Assembly (NCBI RefSeq): GCF_020906515.1
Contig: NC_085851.1
Span: 2,108,001 to 2,172,000, forward strand
Direction of reading: 5' to 3'
From: Vanrija pseudolonga
Taxonomy: Eukaryota > Basidiomycota > Tremellomycetes > Trichosporonales > Trichosporonaceae
Length of the DNA: 64,000 bases
In this document: positions 1-9,964 of the stretch, piece after piece
Position numbering within the stretch: position 1 is the stretch's first letter
Layout of the letters: each line of letters opens with the position of its first letter
The notes under the pieces: generated by a model
What the model saw: the letters and a program-made list of their open reading frames with translations, nothing else
Told to the model about the DNA's origin: nothing
The model's database searches: none
Position numbers and translations under genes: made by a program

Positions 1-204
1 GGTAGGAGGGAGAGCCGTCAACACCACGAGAGTCGTCGGCACCTCCAACACCTACATCCCTCCCCAGTCTCCCCCCCAAAATCTCACCCCACCCCACAGA
101 GCCATAGTATACGTGCATCCTATCACAACTTTGCGCGCAGCCTCTGGGCCATGGCGCATCTGCCTCTGTCTCTGTGTGCCGGCGAAGCCGGTTTCGCTTG
201 CCTC
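1..204. other. 3' flank of the coatomer zeta gene
   Basis: This stretch follows the stop of the minus-strand coatomer zeta gene and runs to the window edge. I see no gene in it; the only open frames are short and shadow the coding exons. Confidence 0.5.
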
Positions 205-1212
205 CTAGAGCTGGCCAATACGCTGCGTGACGCGCTCCTTGAACGTTGAGTCTGGGGGGGGGGTGAGCGGCGTTCGACACATCGTCGCCGCCTGCGGCGG
301 CGCCGACACTCACAAGCGTTGAGCAGCGTCTGCTCGTTGATGACAATGTCGGTCGTGTCGGGTTTGGGGCGCGACACGCGGGACGCGATGGCCGCGGCGT
401 CGGTTTCGAGGATGATGCTGGGGGAGGTGTCAGCGCTGCGCCGAGCGGAGCGAGGCGCGTAGGTGGGGCGCAGCGGCGCGGAGTGTGCAGTGCAGGCCAC
501 GACGCCCGCGCACCGCGCCGCGCCGTGGAGCGCACGCGACTCACCCATCGTCGACCGTCTCGTCCGCAGCAAGGAGCACGAGATCAAGCGACTCGAGCAC
601 GTTGCGCTTCTCGATCTGCCCGCGGAGCAAGAGGCTCACGGCGTCGTGGAACGCCGTCAGCGCGCCCTGCAGCATGAGCTCGTTGGACGTGGCGAGCGAG
701 CCGACAATGTGGAAGTGCAGGTCGGTGGTGGCGCGGGACAGGACGAGGTGCGGCGGGAGGGGGTGGATGTCGCCTGCGTGGGACAACACATTGTGCGGAG
801 GTTCGGGAGGGCACATTGCGCGGCGGTGGTTGAAAGGGAAGAGCGGCAGCGTCAGCATAACGAAGAGCAACTAAGCCTCGCGGCCGCGCTGCGCGCGCCC
901 ACTCGGCGACTCACCAGCCCCCCGCCGCGTCTTCTCCCACACGCTCTTCTCAAACGCGCGCTGCTCCTTGAGCGTCTGCAAGCCAGCCTGCCCGGGCCCG
1001 CCGGCGCCAACGCCCAGCTCGGCGGCAAACGTGCCGGCCGTGTCGTGCGGCGGCGCATAGTACTTTGCCAAGACGCGGTTGCCGTCCGCGTCGAGGATGA
1101 GCAGCGCCGTGACGGTGTAGAGGGAGAGGTTGGCCTGCAGTAGCAGCAGCAGTAGCAGCCGAGCGTCAGCGAGGCTGCGGGTTTCTGCAGCTGCGAGGGT
1201 TGGACGCACCAT
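205..1212 (-). CDS. RET3: Coatomer subunit zeta (COPI coat)
   Basis: Predicted small subunit of the COPI coatomer, which coats Golgi-to-ER and intra-Golgi vesicles; zeta pairs with the gamma subunit. Five exons are read on the minus strand: 1212-1210, 1134-915, 773-545, 417-314 and 251-205. They sum to 603 nt, or 200 aa, matching the usual size of the family. Family hallmarks are NLSLYTVTALLILD near the N-terminus, LKEQRAFEKSVWEKT, HIVGS, the NELMLQGALTAFHDAVSLLL helix, and LVLLAADETVDDG followed by IILETDAAAIASRVS. The C-terminus ends TQRIGQL. Exon 1 is only the ATG: GTGCGT follows at once and the frame resumes at ANLSLYT after a CAG. The first intron is 75 nt and in frame, so an unspliced form would add 25 residues. 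Family assignment is firm; the ATG-only exon is inferred. Confidence 0.93.
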
Positions 1213-1560
1213 TTTGACGGAAGGCCGGTGACGCGAGGTTGATGGATGAAAGACGGTTGACGCCGAGTTGGTTGTTGCTCCTGTGGATGACCGCCGCGAC
1301 AACCGCGACATTCAGTTCCACCTCAACGTGGCATTTCAGGCACGGCGGCGGCACACTGGCTAACGAGCTTGACCACTGCACCACCCAATGCAACACACCA
1401 CGGCCATGAACACACCATACATATACAAGCATCTCATGTACAACTCGCACGCCATGTATGCAGTGCGTATGCGGTCTAGTAGTGACAACGGGTGGGCTGT
1501 CGAGGCAGCCACTAGGTATTCGGCGCGGGATCTTGGTATTATCAACCGCGGGCGGCCACA
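1213..1560. other. Intergenic spacer, promoter of coatomer zeta
   Basis: A 348-nt gap between two tandem minus-strand genes. It must hold the coatomer zeta promoter and the 3' end of the next gene. I see no TATA box or RNA gene in it. Confidence 0.4.
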
Positions 1561-3349
1561 CTACTCCTCATCGACATCCGGCGCCATACTCGCCTCGCCG
1601 CCGCCGCCGACCACACCCTCCAGTCCAAGCGAGTTTACTGGCGGGTGACGACCGAGAAACCCATTGTAGTCGGGCGACGAGTCGAGGCCGAGGGCCGAGC
1701 CGAGACGAGCCTGCATCTGTTCTGGCGTCTCGCGGCCCTTGCCCTTGCCAGCCACAACCGGCTCGCCGTCGGCGCCGGGGTTGGCCACAGGAGCGGCGAG
1801 GATGCGGATCGGCTCGCCGACAACAACCGAGTGGCCTGGCAACAAGGTCATGACAACAGAGCCGACCGTCGACGACACGACACCAGTGATCCGCCTTGAG
1901 ATCCAGTTGAAGCGCTTGGCAAACGGCACAAACGTGTCGACAACATCGCGAACGTCCACAACGTCGCGGACGTGCGTCGCCTTGCCGACTTCGTTGAACT
2001 CGACAATCGTAGAGATGGGGAGGTCCCAGTGAAGCAAGTAGTCAAACTCGCGCACAATCGACGCGCCGAGCGACTTGAGGAACGAGCGTGGTGGAGGGTC
2101 CATCGAGGACAGGGACTCTGCAGAAACCGAAGGAGTAAGGGACTGTGTTGGCTTGCGAACAATCGAAGGGAAGAGGGTGAGTGAGACAACACTGTGGAGT
2201 GTTAGTGGGTCGTCGTTACCGTTACCTTCGCCACCACCACCACTACGACGTACTGGTCAATCAACGCAACATGGTAGCCCTCTGTTGCAAGTTAGCTCGG
2301 CACTAGACTTCCAAAACCCACCGTAACACTCCATGCAACCGATATCCCGGCATTCCGCCGAGACATCCCACAGCTTCCACCATCCGTTGCCGCGCGAGTC
2401 ACGCTGAACAAGGGCGCCTTCGACACTAGGGCCTCCGCTTGATTCCAGCCACTCGTCGAGTGGGTCGACGACTCGCTTCGTCTCCGTCACCTCGGCAGTG
2501 GCAACTTCGTCCGATCCAAGTAGCGCGCCACGAACGCGCGAGGTCAGGCCACGAGCGTGCAACAGAATCGACGACGGCGTAATGGACGGCAGGTAGACAC
2601 GCGAAAGCAGTTGCAGGAGCGCAAAGTGCGTGAGCACAGACTGGCGGTTGGACAGCCGGACAAGCGGGTGGTCGTACACTGGTGGGGGTGATGAGCACAG
2701 ACTTCCAAACCTTTGCTTCCCCCACGTCCCTCGCTCGAGGACACTCTCAGGACTCACCGCAATCGTCCTCGAACCACTGCTCGACCACCCGCCTAACCTC
2801 CTTGCCCTGCTCGGACCACTCGGGCGAGTCCTCGGCCGCCGGGTCCTCGCACCCGCGGTACAGGACGCGGTGAATGTCGATGAGAGCCTCCATCGGCTCG
2901 TGTGCGGCGCCGACCCAGGGCTCCATGGCCCATTCCGACGACTCTTCGCTCTCGGCAGGGTAGTCTGCCGAAGCGCCGCCGCCGCCGCCGCCCGGCGCCG
3001 ACGCCACTGGGGCCCGGTGGTGGTGGAAGTGGGATATTTGCTTTGGTGGCGTCAATGGCTCGGCAGTCGCGGCGTGGTGGTTGTGGTATGCGTGCAGCGC
3101 GTGGCGGAGCGCGGCGAGCGACGAGAACGAGCCCTGGTACGGTGTGCTGCGGCCCGACTGGCCCGGCGACGAGACGGTGCGCGACTGGTGGCGCGAGTGC
3201 ATTGACAACGTCTCCCCCGGTGCGTGGCCAGCTGTTGATCCGCCGGGAGAGTATGCGGACCGGTCTGGAATGTAGAACCTGGGCTGGTTTCGGGAGAGGG
3301 TTGGGTGTGGGAGGTCGTATTCTGTTGAGGAGAGGGTGAAGTACGACAT
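1561..3349 (-). CDS. NTF2-like (SnoaL/sigma-F-regulator type) domain protein, function unknown
   Basis: Four exons (3349-2758, 2678-2322, 2281-2226, 2142-1561) sum to 1,587 nt and give a 528-aa protein. Residues 1 to about 130 are low-complexity, Ser/Gly/His-rich and probably disordered. The middle begins with LIDIHRVLYRGC, then VVEQWFEDDCVYDHPLVRL and a helical stretch ending in LLSRVYLPSITPSS. After an insert it continues WWKLWDVSAECRDIGCMECY, and later IVEFNEVGKATHVRDVVDVRD. The order 'helix, WFEDDC-DPL-like strand, long helix, then FNExGKaTHxRDvvDVrD strands' is what I know from fungal NTF2-like domains. These are cone-shaped pockets found in many unrelated enzymes and binding proteins, so no reaction can be inferred. 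A hydrophobic segment (ALIDQYVVVVVAK) at exon 3 could be a buried strand or a weak membrane segment. The exon 3/4 junction has two possible acceptors; I chose the one keeping frame. Confidence 0.6.
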
Positions 3350-4608
3350 GGTGTCGGAGGGGGGGTAGGGGGGTGTAGGGGGGTTGGAGAGGGATGGACA
3401 GAGAGAGAGGGAGGGAGGGAGGTGTTGTTGTTGTCAAAGGAGAGTTGGAGTTGGGAGTGAGATGGAGCAAGATGTAGTAGTAGTGAGCGCGTCGCTGTTG
3501 GGTTCGCTTAACGGGGGCTGGTCGAAGTGCCGTGGCGCGGTGCCGTGGGGGGATATGTGTTAGGTGGGGGCCAAAATTCAGACTACTACGACTAGGGGGC
3601 TAATGGGTGGCAAGTTGTTTGTTTGTCGGTTGGGGCAGAGTCAAACGCGGGGCCGGGCAACGTCGAGCGTGCGTGCGAGATGCAATGGATGTGTGACAAG
3701 AAGAAGAAGAAGCAGTAGGAGAAGCGATGCTTGCCTGTTCGGAAGAGGACTCGACGTACACAGCCAACAAGAAGGCGAGGATGAGCCAAGAAACAGGCAG
3801 CGGGTCGGGTGGGTGGCGGCAACTGCTGTATCCCACTTCTCTCGGCAGGCGGGCTGCTGGCTGCCCTTGCTGCTGCTGCTTCACGACGCATTCTGTAATT
3901 AACCGCAGGGCCAGTCGCCAAGCAACGTTCCAGTGCGGCGGCAAAGTGCCTATGGAGACTCTCTCTGTGTTGGCCGCATGACCGCATGCATCAACACCGT
4001 CTCCAGCGGAGTGACCATGTCTCACTTGCTCTGCAACTCCTGCCTGGGCCAGAGCACTCTCCATTCCACTGGGTCGGCCTCGTCCCCACTTGTTCCAGCT
4101 TTTAGTCTGCTTGAATGGCGCAAACACTGATGTCATCATCAGAACAGAACAATGCAGGCCCAATCGAGAATATTGAGTGCGTAGTGGCGCCAGCCAGTGC
4201 GACTCGGGCCACCACCCCACCACCCCCACGCACTAGCCCACGCAGGCCGGCGGCGGCTCCGCTACTTACCCCCGGCATCTTGATTGTGCCTCTTCGGCTG
4301 CCGCGGGCTCGGCGCCGACGCCGTAACATGCAGTAAGTCGACTGTGTGTCAGTCACCCTTGCAAGACGATGCGGGTGAGACTCGTGCTGTTGACCATATC
4401 CAGCTTGGTTGAGGTTGGAGCGACAGCCAACGCCAAACGCCTTCATGGGGCGCGCGACGAACGGACGACGCGTGCGGGCCATGGCGCGGCACACTCTGCG
4501 GTCGGGTCGAACGGACATACCGCGGGCGAGACACACGCCGCCATGGCCCAGCCAGCCCCGCCTGCCCCGATGGAAGGAAACATGCATATGCCAGACACCT
4601 AATACCTG
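3350..4608. other. Intergenic region upstream of the NTF2-like gene
   Basis: A 1.26-kb gap between two minus-strand genes. Several open frames of 60-209 codons overlap on both strands with no recognisable domain. One minus-strand frame contains a short hydrophobic run (VSWLILAFLLAVYV, near 3,800-3,760) that could belong to a small membrane protein, but I could not build a convincing gene. The octamer CAAAATTC at about 3574 resembles the core of the promoter motif described at 16345 and 26611. Confidence 0.4.
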
Positions 4609-6933
4609 CTACAGCTTGAGACGCTTCGAGTCGGTCGTGTTCGCCTCGCGGCGCTTGCGCTTGGCCTCCTCCTGCTCGCCCTTGCCAACGACCGTGACGC
4701 CCTTGCCCGACTTGACGAGGCTCTTCATCGCCTCGTCCTTTTGCTCGCGCACGCTCTGGCGCTTCTTGCCGTACAGGCCGGCCGTGGCGCCGAGGCGGGC
4801 AGTCTGCGCCTTCTTCGCGCGGCGCGCCTTGGCGCGAGCGGCGTGCGCCTCCTCGGGCGTCTGCTCGCTGCGCGCAGTGAGCTCCGACGCCTTGGGCCCG
4901 CCAAACAGCTCCTGTGGCGCCAGCATTGTCGTCGCCGCCTGGCTCGACGGCAGGGCAGTCTCGAGGCTCGTCGTCGCAATGTTGTCAATCGTCGTGATCT
5001 GCGCCTTGGGTGCCTTGGGCACAAAGTTGAGCGAGCTGAGCGCGTCGAGCTTGTAGCACACTTCGTTCCACAGGCGGTCAATCTCGTCGTGCTCCTTGCG
5101 CAGCTTCTCGTCGCGTGGGTCGGCAGCCTTGCCGCCGGCAGCGGCAGCCTGGTACTCGTTCTCGTAGATCTGCGCGAGCGACTGAGTCGACTTGGTGTCC
5201 TGCAGGTCGAAGAAGCGCGAGGGGAGGAAAGGTGTGGGCTCGAAAGCGCGGACGCGGACAGGAGAGTCAAAGTTGTTCTGTTGGGTCAGCAGGTAGTCTC
5301 ACAGCGGAGGCGGGCACCTACATCCAAGATGCGCTTCTTGATAAGCTCCTCGAGGGAGGCAACAGTGTCCTCAGTGATAACAGGCACGACCTTCTGCACC
5401 TGCTCAAAGTCGAGGTGCTCCTCGAGCAGCGAGTTTTCTGGTCGTGCACGGCTGCTCGCCTCACCCAGCAGCGTCCAGTCCTTGGGGCCGATGGCTTCCT
5501 GTTCAAGCTCGGCAATCTGCGCCGCGAGCTCTCGTTGCCTTCGCTCGTGTGTTGAGAGGGCTGCGGGTTAGCTGGTTCAACACACCGCCGACTTCAGCCA
5601 ACTCACTCTGCTCGCTCTCCTCCTCGTCCTCGCTGTCCTCGAACAGGTCGCTCTTGACGCGGCTCATCGTCTCGCGGGTCTCGTCGACAAGCTCGTCCTC
5701 ATCATCATCCTCCTCGTCCATCTCCTCGGCGAAGCGTGCCGACTTGCCCTTCTTTGTCGTCTTCTTGACATGGCCCTTCGCAGGCGCCTCTGCCCGTTTT
5801 GGTGGCTCAAAGAAGTCGGAGTACATGAGAGCTGGTGGCGTCAGCGGTGCCAGACAGCGTGCCACTCACGAGCATCCTCGTCGCCCTCCACGAGGAACAT
5901 GGCGCCAATGTCGTCCAGCTCGGCCTCCTCCTCGTCGTCGCCGCCAAGGTGGCCGCCAGTGACGTGGGTCGCCTCCTGCTCCTCGGTCAAGCGGTTGAAG
6001 TCGTCGATGGAGAAGAACTCGTCGTCGAGGGTTGCGTGCTTGGACTTCTTTCGTGGCTTGGAGGGGCCAGCGGCGAAGCCGTCGTCGTCCGAGCCGTCCA
6101 TGTCGACGTCGGGGTTGAGGTCCGAGTCGGCGGCGTCGGAGCCGTCCTCCTCGTCCTCCTCCTCGTCTTCATCATCCTCATCCTCACCCTCCTCCATGTC
6201 CTCGTCCTCGCTTCCGAGACTCAGGCCCTCGTCATCCTCATCTCCAAACTCCAGCGACTCGTCGTCGTCCAGCTCCTCGTCGTCCTCGGAGCCTTCCTCG
6301 GAGTCCTCTTCCTCATCCTCGTCATCCTCACTCGCGCTCTCCCCCTCCTCATACCCCTCATCTGCCATCATCTGCTTCCACTCCTCGACAGTCATCTCCT
6401 CCTGGCTGTCGTCGTCCTCGAGCTCGCTCTCGTCGTCGTCATCCTCGGCGTCCTCGTCCTCCTGGTCGCCCGAGCCGACCTCCTTGGCGATCTTGCAGAT
6501 ACCGTCGGCACGCAGCTCGAGCTGCGCCCACACCTGCTCATGGTCCATCCCGTCGGTCGTGAGCACCGACAGAGGCGTGTACGGCAGGAGCTCGGCGGGG
6601 TCGGCCGGCGCGTCCTCGGCCTCCTCCTGCGCGCCCTGCTTGGAGCGCAGCGAGATGGAGGGAGGCTGCAGGATCGACACAAGGAAGGGGTGAAGGTGGG
6701 GGTGAGACTTGGGCTCGAGCGAGAGGGCTGAGGTGTGAGCTTTGTCGCTGGAGCCACCAACAAGCAGCGCACTCACCCAGGTCGAAGATGCCCTTGGTGG
6801 CATCGAGCGCCGAGTTGGCCAGCTCGCTGTCCCCGCCCACGGCGAGGAAGTGCTCGCGGCTCTCGAGTAGCTTCTCTAGCCTGTCGAGGCTGTCGGGGAT
6901 TGGCCCTGGTGAGCCCTGCGTGTCGGTCGGCAT
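4609..6933 (-). CDS. MPP10: U3 snoRNP protein MPP10 (SSU processome)
   Basis: Nucleolar scaffold of the small-subunit processome needed for 18S rRNA processing at sites A0-A2; it works with IMP3 and IMP4. The start at 6933 (MPTDTQGSPG) is chosen because homology begins shortly after, at DSLDRLEKLLESREHFL; an ATG at 7005 is in frame upstream. Exon 1 is 6933-6777 and exon 2 is 6727-5870. The second exon holds VWAQLELRADGICKIAKEVG and then a very long Asp/Glu-rich tract, typical of Mpp10. Next come MYSDFFEPP, a second acidic tract, and the conserved core GPKDWTLLGEASSRARPENS, LLEEHLDFEQVQKVVPVITE and LEELIKKRIL. The end carries VCYKLDALSSLNFVPKAP, MLAPQELFGG and a Lys/Arg-rich nuclear-type tail. 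Length is about 700 aa, normal for the family. The acidic block makes long false frames on the other strand. Confidence 0.92.
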
Positions 6934-6983
6934 GGCGCGGTGCAGTGGTGTTGTTGAGACGAGTGAACGTAGTGGAGGTGTCT

Positions 6984-6993
6984 TTGGAATTTT
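6984..6993 (-). promoter_or_regulatory. TCAAAATTCC core upstream of MPP10
   Basis: On the minus strand this decamer equals the last ten bases of the 17-nt motif found at 16345-16361 and 26611-26627. It lies about 50 nt upstream of the MPP10 start. A single decamer match is weak evidence taken alone. Confidence 0.3.
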
Positions 6994-7105
6994 GAAGTGG
7001 ACCACAGTGAGCGATGGTTGAGTTCAGGGTCGCACGGGAGCAGATTGTGGCGTAAGCTTATACACGACGAAATCCTGCCGCAAATATCCAAATGCTTCAT
7101 TAGTA

Positions 7106-7194
7106 TCTTCGCTAGTATATCGGTTAGTATAACCGCCTCTCATTAGAGAGTTTCTTAATCGCGGTAGAGCAGGGTTCGACTCCCTGGCGGAGAA
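7106..7194 (+). tRNA. tRNA-Glu (anticodon CTC) with a 17-nt intron
   Basis: A cloverleaf folds cleanly. Acceptor arm TCTTCGC (7106-7112) pairs with GCGGAGA (7187-7193), followed by discriminator A at 7194. The D arm is GTATATCGGTTAGTATAA. The anticodon stem ACCGC pairs with GCGGT (7161-7165), and the T arm is CAGGG-TTCGACT-CCCTG (7170-7186). The anticodon CTC is at 7139-7141. An intron of 17 nt (about 7143-7159) sits one base 3' of the anticodon, the standard position. A T-rich pol III terminator follows at 7199-7212. The D arm resembles tRNA-Asp, but the CTC anticodon at the right loop position gives Glu. Confidence 0.88.
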
Positions 7195-7235
7195 ATTATC
7201 TTTTGTCTTTTTGTAGGCCACCTTGTGCTGCCCAT

Positions 7236-7243
7236 TGACGTCA
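7236..7243. promoter_or_regulatory. CRE/ATF-type palindrome TGACGTCA upstream of the Rdx gene
   Basis: A perfect TGACGTCA octamer lies 75 nt upstream of the Rdx start codon. Fungal ATF/CREB bZIP proteins bind this sequence, often in oxidative or osmotic stress control. That would fit a CxxC redox-type protein, but binding is only inferred. Confidence 0.4.
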
Positions 7244-7317
7244 GCAAAAGTCATCGCGGCCAAGACCCGCTCCTATCAACACACTTTCAGCTCCACTCTT
7301 GCTCTTCTTCAACCACA

Positions 7318-8021
7318 ATGTCGGACGCGTGCGAGACGGGCGCCTGCCCCCCAGAACCACAGTACCCGCCACCAGCGTCGACTGGCCCACGCCCGCCCAA
7401 CGCGCAGCCCGTCCTCCCGCCAGGCATGAGCACTCCCCAGCGTAACCTCCCACCAGGGGAAGACACGCTGCGCGAGCCCCGCGCGCGCGTTGTCCAGTGC
7501 GTCGCGCCCCCTCCGCTTGGTGTGCGGCCCGAGGACAGGGGCACCATCCTCCCGCCAGTGGCGAACAAGCCGCATGTGCTCATCGCGTACTGCGACCGGT
7601 GTCGATGGTGAGTGGGAAGAGAGTGTGCGCAGGGGCTGTCGCTGACCTGCGGACAGGTCGCCTCGCGCGAGCTGGACCCAGACCGAGCTCTTCCTCACCT
7701 TCCCCCCGCCGCTAATCGGCTCCATCACGCTGCAGCCGCTCAACACGCCCGAGACGGGCGGCCAGTTCCGCGTCTGGATCGACATGGGCGTGAATCGGTG
7801 GCAGCTGGTGTGGGACCGCAAGGTGGGTGCATGGTGCTATAGAGCTACAGGGCGGGGCTAATGTACAGACCGAGGGTGGCTTCCCCGAGCTCAAGGTGCT
7901 CAAGCAGCGCATTCGCAACATTGTTCAGCCCGACATGGGGCTCGGACACTCGGACGTGAAGGGCAAGGCGGCCGCCGAAGGGGAGGACAGCAAGGCCGAG
8001 GCTGGAGGCAAGGCCGAGTGA
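7318..8021 (+). CDS. Selenoprotein-W-like Rdx family protein
   Basis: A thioredoxin-fold protein of the Rdx (SelW/SelT/SelH/Rdx12) family, which carries a CxxC or CxxU motif and is thought to act in thiol redox reactions. Three exons (7318-7607, 7657-7822, 7869-8021) sum to 609 nt, 202 aa. The N-terminal 90 residues are Pro-rich. Then come IAYCDRCRW (the CxxC of the family), LFLTFPPPLIGSITL, and GGQFRVWID...LVWDRK, which matches the usual GGxFxVxxxGxxvWdRK. The end has GGFPELKVLKQRIRNIV and LGHSD. The motif uses Cys, not selenocysteine, as expected in fungi. Eukaryotic SelW is about 90 aa, so the Pro-rich N-terminus is an extension. The physiological partner is unknown. Confidence 0.85.
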
Positions 8022-8035
8022 ACGGCCTGACGGCA

Positions 8036-8657
8036 CTATGCGAACCCCGCCGTCTCGTCCAGGATGGAGCGGAAGCGCGCGGGCTCGAACGCGGGGAACG
8101 GCTTTGTCTCGGGGTTGGCGAGCAGGCGCTTGAGCCCGTCGAGCAGATGACTGTCGTCATTAGCTAGCTGTACTGCTGTTGTTATGCACGCACTCGACCG
8201 ACGCGACGGTCAGGTAGTCGCCTGCGCGCAGCGCATCCGCCAGCTCTTGCTGGTGGTTGTCCATCAGCGCAGTGTTGGGCACGACGAGCAGCGGCCGAGG
8301 CAGGCGGAGGACCTGGAGGATGGAGCCGGCGCCTGGTCGTCAGCGAGGGTGCCAGGTCTAGCTAGTCCACGACCCACCGGCATGAGAGACGACCGCGTCG
8401 GACGCAGCGAGCAGGCGCGCCATGTGCGCCGCGTCGACAGTGTACCGGAGCACCGTGACCCCCAGCGCGCCGTGAGCCCACTCGCCGCCTTGCGCGCCGA
8501 CGCCAACGTGGGCCGGGATGTCAGCGCTGCCGAGCTGCACGACGAGCGTTGTGACGCCGACGGATGACAGCGCGTCCAGCGCCGAGGGGGAGAGCACGGC
8601 GTCCGTGAGCGCCTGGAAGCGCGTCGAGCCGACCGTGACGAAGAGGGAGCGGGGCAT
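8036..8657 (-). CDS. ALG13: UDP-N-acetylglucosamine transferase subunit ALG13
   Basis: Catalytic half of the Alg13-Alg14 enzyme, which adds the second GlcNAc to the dolichol-linked oligosaccharide on the cytosolic face of the ER; Alg14 is the membrane anchor. The protein opens [20 protein letters not shown], the family's 'VTVGTTxFxxL' start. It continues with [14 protein letters not shown] and [18 protein letters not shown], which is the glycosyltransferase-28 'SHAGxGSi' UDP-sugar loop, then [20 protein letters not shown], matching the usual 'vpN..LmdNHQ.ELA'. Two short introns are inferred, one inside the HAGAG motif and one near SVD-HLLDGL. The length of about 170 aa fits the family. The gene is convergent with the Rdx gene, with only 14 nt between the two stops. 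Confidence 0.9.
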
Positions 8658-8816
8658 GGTGTGGTTGCTGCGAAGGTGAGATTGCGTCGGTCACAATGTC
8701 GGTCCAAGTGTGTTGTTCCCGAGCCGGCGCTTGCCGGTGGAGGTCGGTCAGAGGTTGCTGACTCGACCAAATCCCGGGTCTCGGATCTCTTATCCACCCA
8801 CAACACCTCACTCATC

Positions 8817-9623
8817 ATGCTGCCCCCGCCGCTCAACTTTCCCAAGTGGCTCGAGGAGAATGCGGCGCTGCTCAAGCCGCCAGTCGGTGCGTATCGCTGC
8901 GGGGGGTGAGGTGCAACAGGCAGCTCCACCACCACTACTCTGATGTTGTTGCTCGCTGTGCCGCCTCTGGCTTCGGCTTCGGCTGCGCTCGCTTCGCTCG
9001 CGCCGCGCCCGCTGACACACCCACCCACCAGGCAACAAGTGCATGTACAAGGGCGACAACTTCATCGTCATGATTGTCGGCGGGCCCAACACGCGCGTCG
9101 ACTTCCACATCAACGGCACCGAGGAGTGGTTCTACCAGTACAAGGGGAGCATGGTGCTCAAGGTGGTGGATGAGGGTGTGATCCGGGACATTGTCATCAA
9201 CGAGGGCGACTTTTTCCTGCTTCCTGGTGGGTGCGGCGGCGAAGTGTAGCCGTCATTGCTCAAGAAAGGCGGCGTGCTGACTCGACTCCCAGCCAACGTG
9301 CCCCACTCGCCCCGCCGCGTGGCGGACACGATCGGCGTCGTGATGGAGATGGTGCGCCCCGGCGATGCGCTGGGTAAGTGGCGGCGTGCTCGGTCGGAGT
9401 AGTCGAGAGAGGAGGGGGGCAAGTGCTGACCCCACAACCAGACACAATGCGCTGGTACTGCCCCAACAAGGCGGCGCACGGCGACGCGCTCGTCCAGATC
9501 CGCCAGGTGCAGTTCTACTGCTCCGACCTCGACACGCAGCTCAAGCCTGTTATTACCAAGTGGATGGAGGACGCAGAGTGGCGCGTCTGCCCCGAGTGCG
9601 GGGAGACTGCGCCGCCCAAGTAG
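8817..9623 (+). CDS. BNA1: 3-hydroxyanthranilate 3,4-dioxygenase
   Basis: Cytosolic Fe(II) dioxygenase that opens the ring of 3-hydroxyanthranilate in the kynurenine route to NAD. Four exons (8817-8886, 9032-9226, 9293-9373, 9442-9623) sum to 528 nt, 175 aa, the normal fungal size. The cupin metal ligands appear as [16 protein letters not shown] (His and Glu) and ANVPHSPRR (second His). The C-terminus has RWYCPNK, VQFYCSD and WRVCPECGE, the rubredoxin-like cysteine pairs seen in fungal and bacterial enzymes. The start at [15 protein letters not shown] matches the family N-terminus. It is divergent from ALG13. Confidence 0.95.
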
Positions 9624-9712
9624 GAGACATAGAGTGGGAGTGTATTAATATGTGAGAGGGTTGAGGCCGGGACATGGGCGGCGGTGGATGTGGTTAGCTG
9701 GCGGGTGGACTT

Positions 9713-9750
9713 ACGGCTGGACTGACGGCTGGACTGACGGCTGGACTGAC
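9713..9750. repeat. Tandem repeat, 12-nt unit x3
   Basis: Three perfect copies of ACGGCTGGACTG run from 9713 to 9748 and break off into ACGCG. They look like recent slippage in the 3' flank of BNA1. Confidence 0.85.
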
Positions 9751-9812
9751 GCGAGCACGCCGAGGGCTACTGCCGAGCGACTAAAGAGTCTGGCCACTGT
9801 CGCCGCGTCGTC

Positions 9813-9860
9813 GGTTCAATGAGCGCCGCGTTGTCAGGTTCAATGAGCGCCGCGTTGTCA
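9813..9860. repeat. Perfect 24-nt tandem duplication
   Basis: The 24-nt unit at 9813-9836 (GGTTCAATGAGCG... to TTGTCA) is repeated exactly at 9837-9860. Perfect identity suggests a recent event. Confidence 0.9.
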
Positions 9861-9964
9861 GTTGCCAAGGACGTAGCCGGCTCCCCACTGCTTCGCCAAC
9901 TGCCACCCCCTCCACAAACTCCACTAAATGCATACATGAACAACATGACTAGGTGACCAAAACT

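Larger units (their letters stand above)
9624..9964. other. Convergent intergenic spacer with short tandem repeats
   Basis: A 341-nt gap between the BNA1 and NIP7 stops. It holds two small tandem repeat blocks, listed separately, and no RNA gene that I can see. Confidence 0.5.

Noticed and set aside
3600-4229. A minus-strand frame with a hydrophobic run (VSWLILAFLLAVYV), considered as a small SERP/RAMP4-like protein
   Set aside because: The conserved N-terminal part of that family is missing in all frames, and no splice pattern links it to a start.
4115-4336. MAQT... frame on the plus strand, resembling the first residues of RAMP4
   Set aside because: The likeness stops after four residues; there is no membrane segment.
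5770-6731. Ser-rich and Val/Leu-rich frames of about 300 codons opposite MPP10
   Set aside because: They are the antisense of the Asp/Glu-rich tract (GAC/GAG/GAT codons) and have the repetitive composition expected from it.
7001-7005. Upstream in-frame ATG of MPP10 (MVHFKIPKTPPLRS)
   Set aside because: The added 24 residues lie before the conserved start and would place the start in the likely promoter; the ATG at 6933 is preferred.
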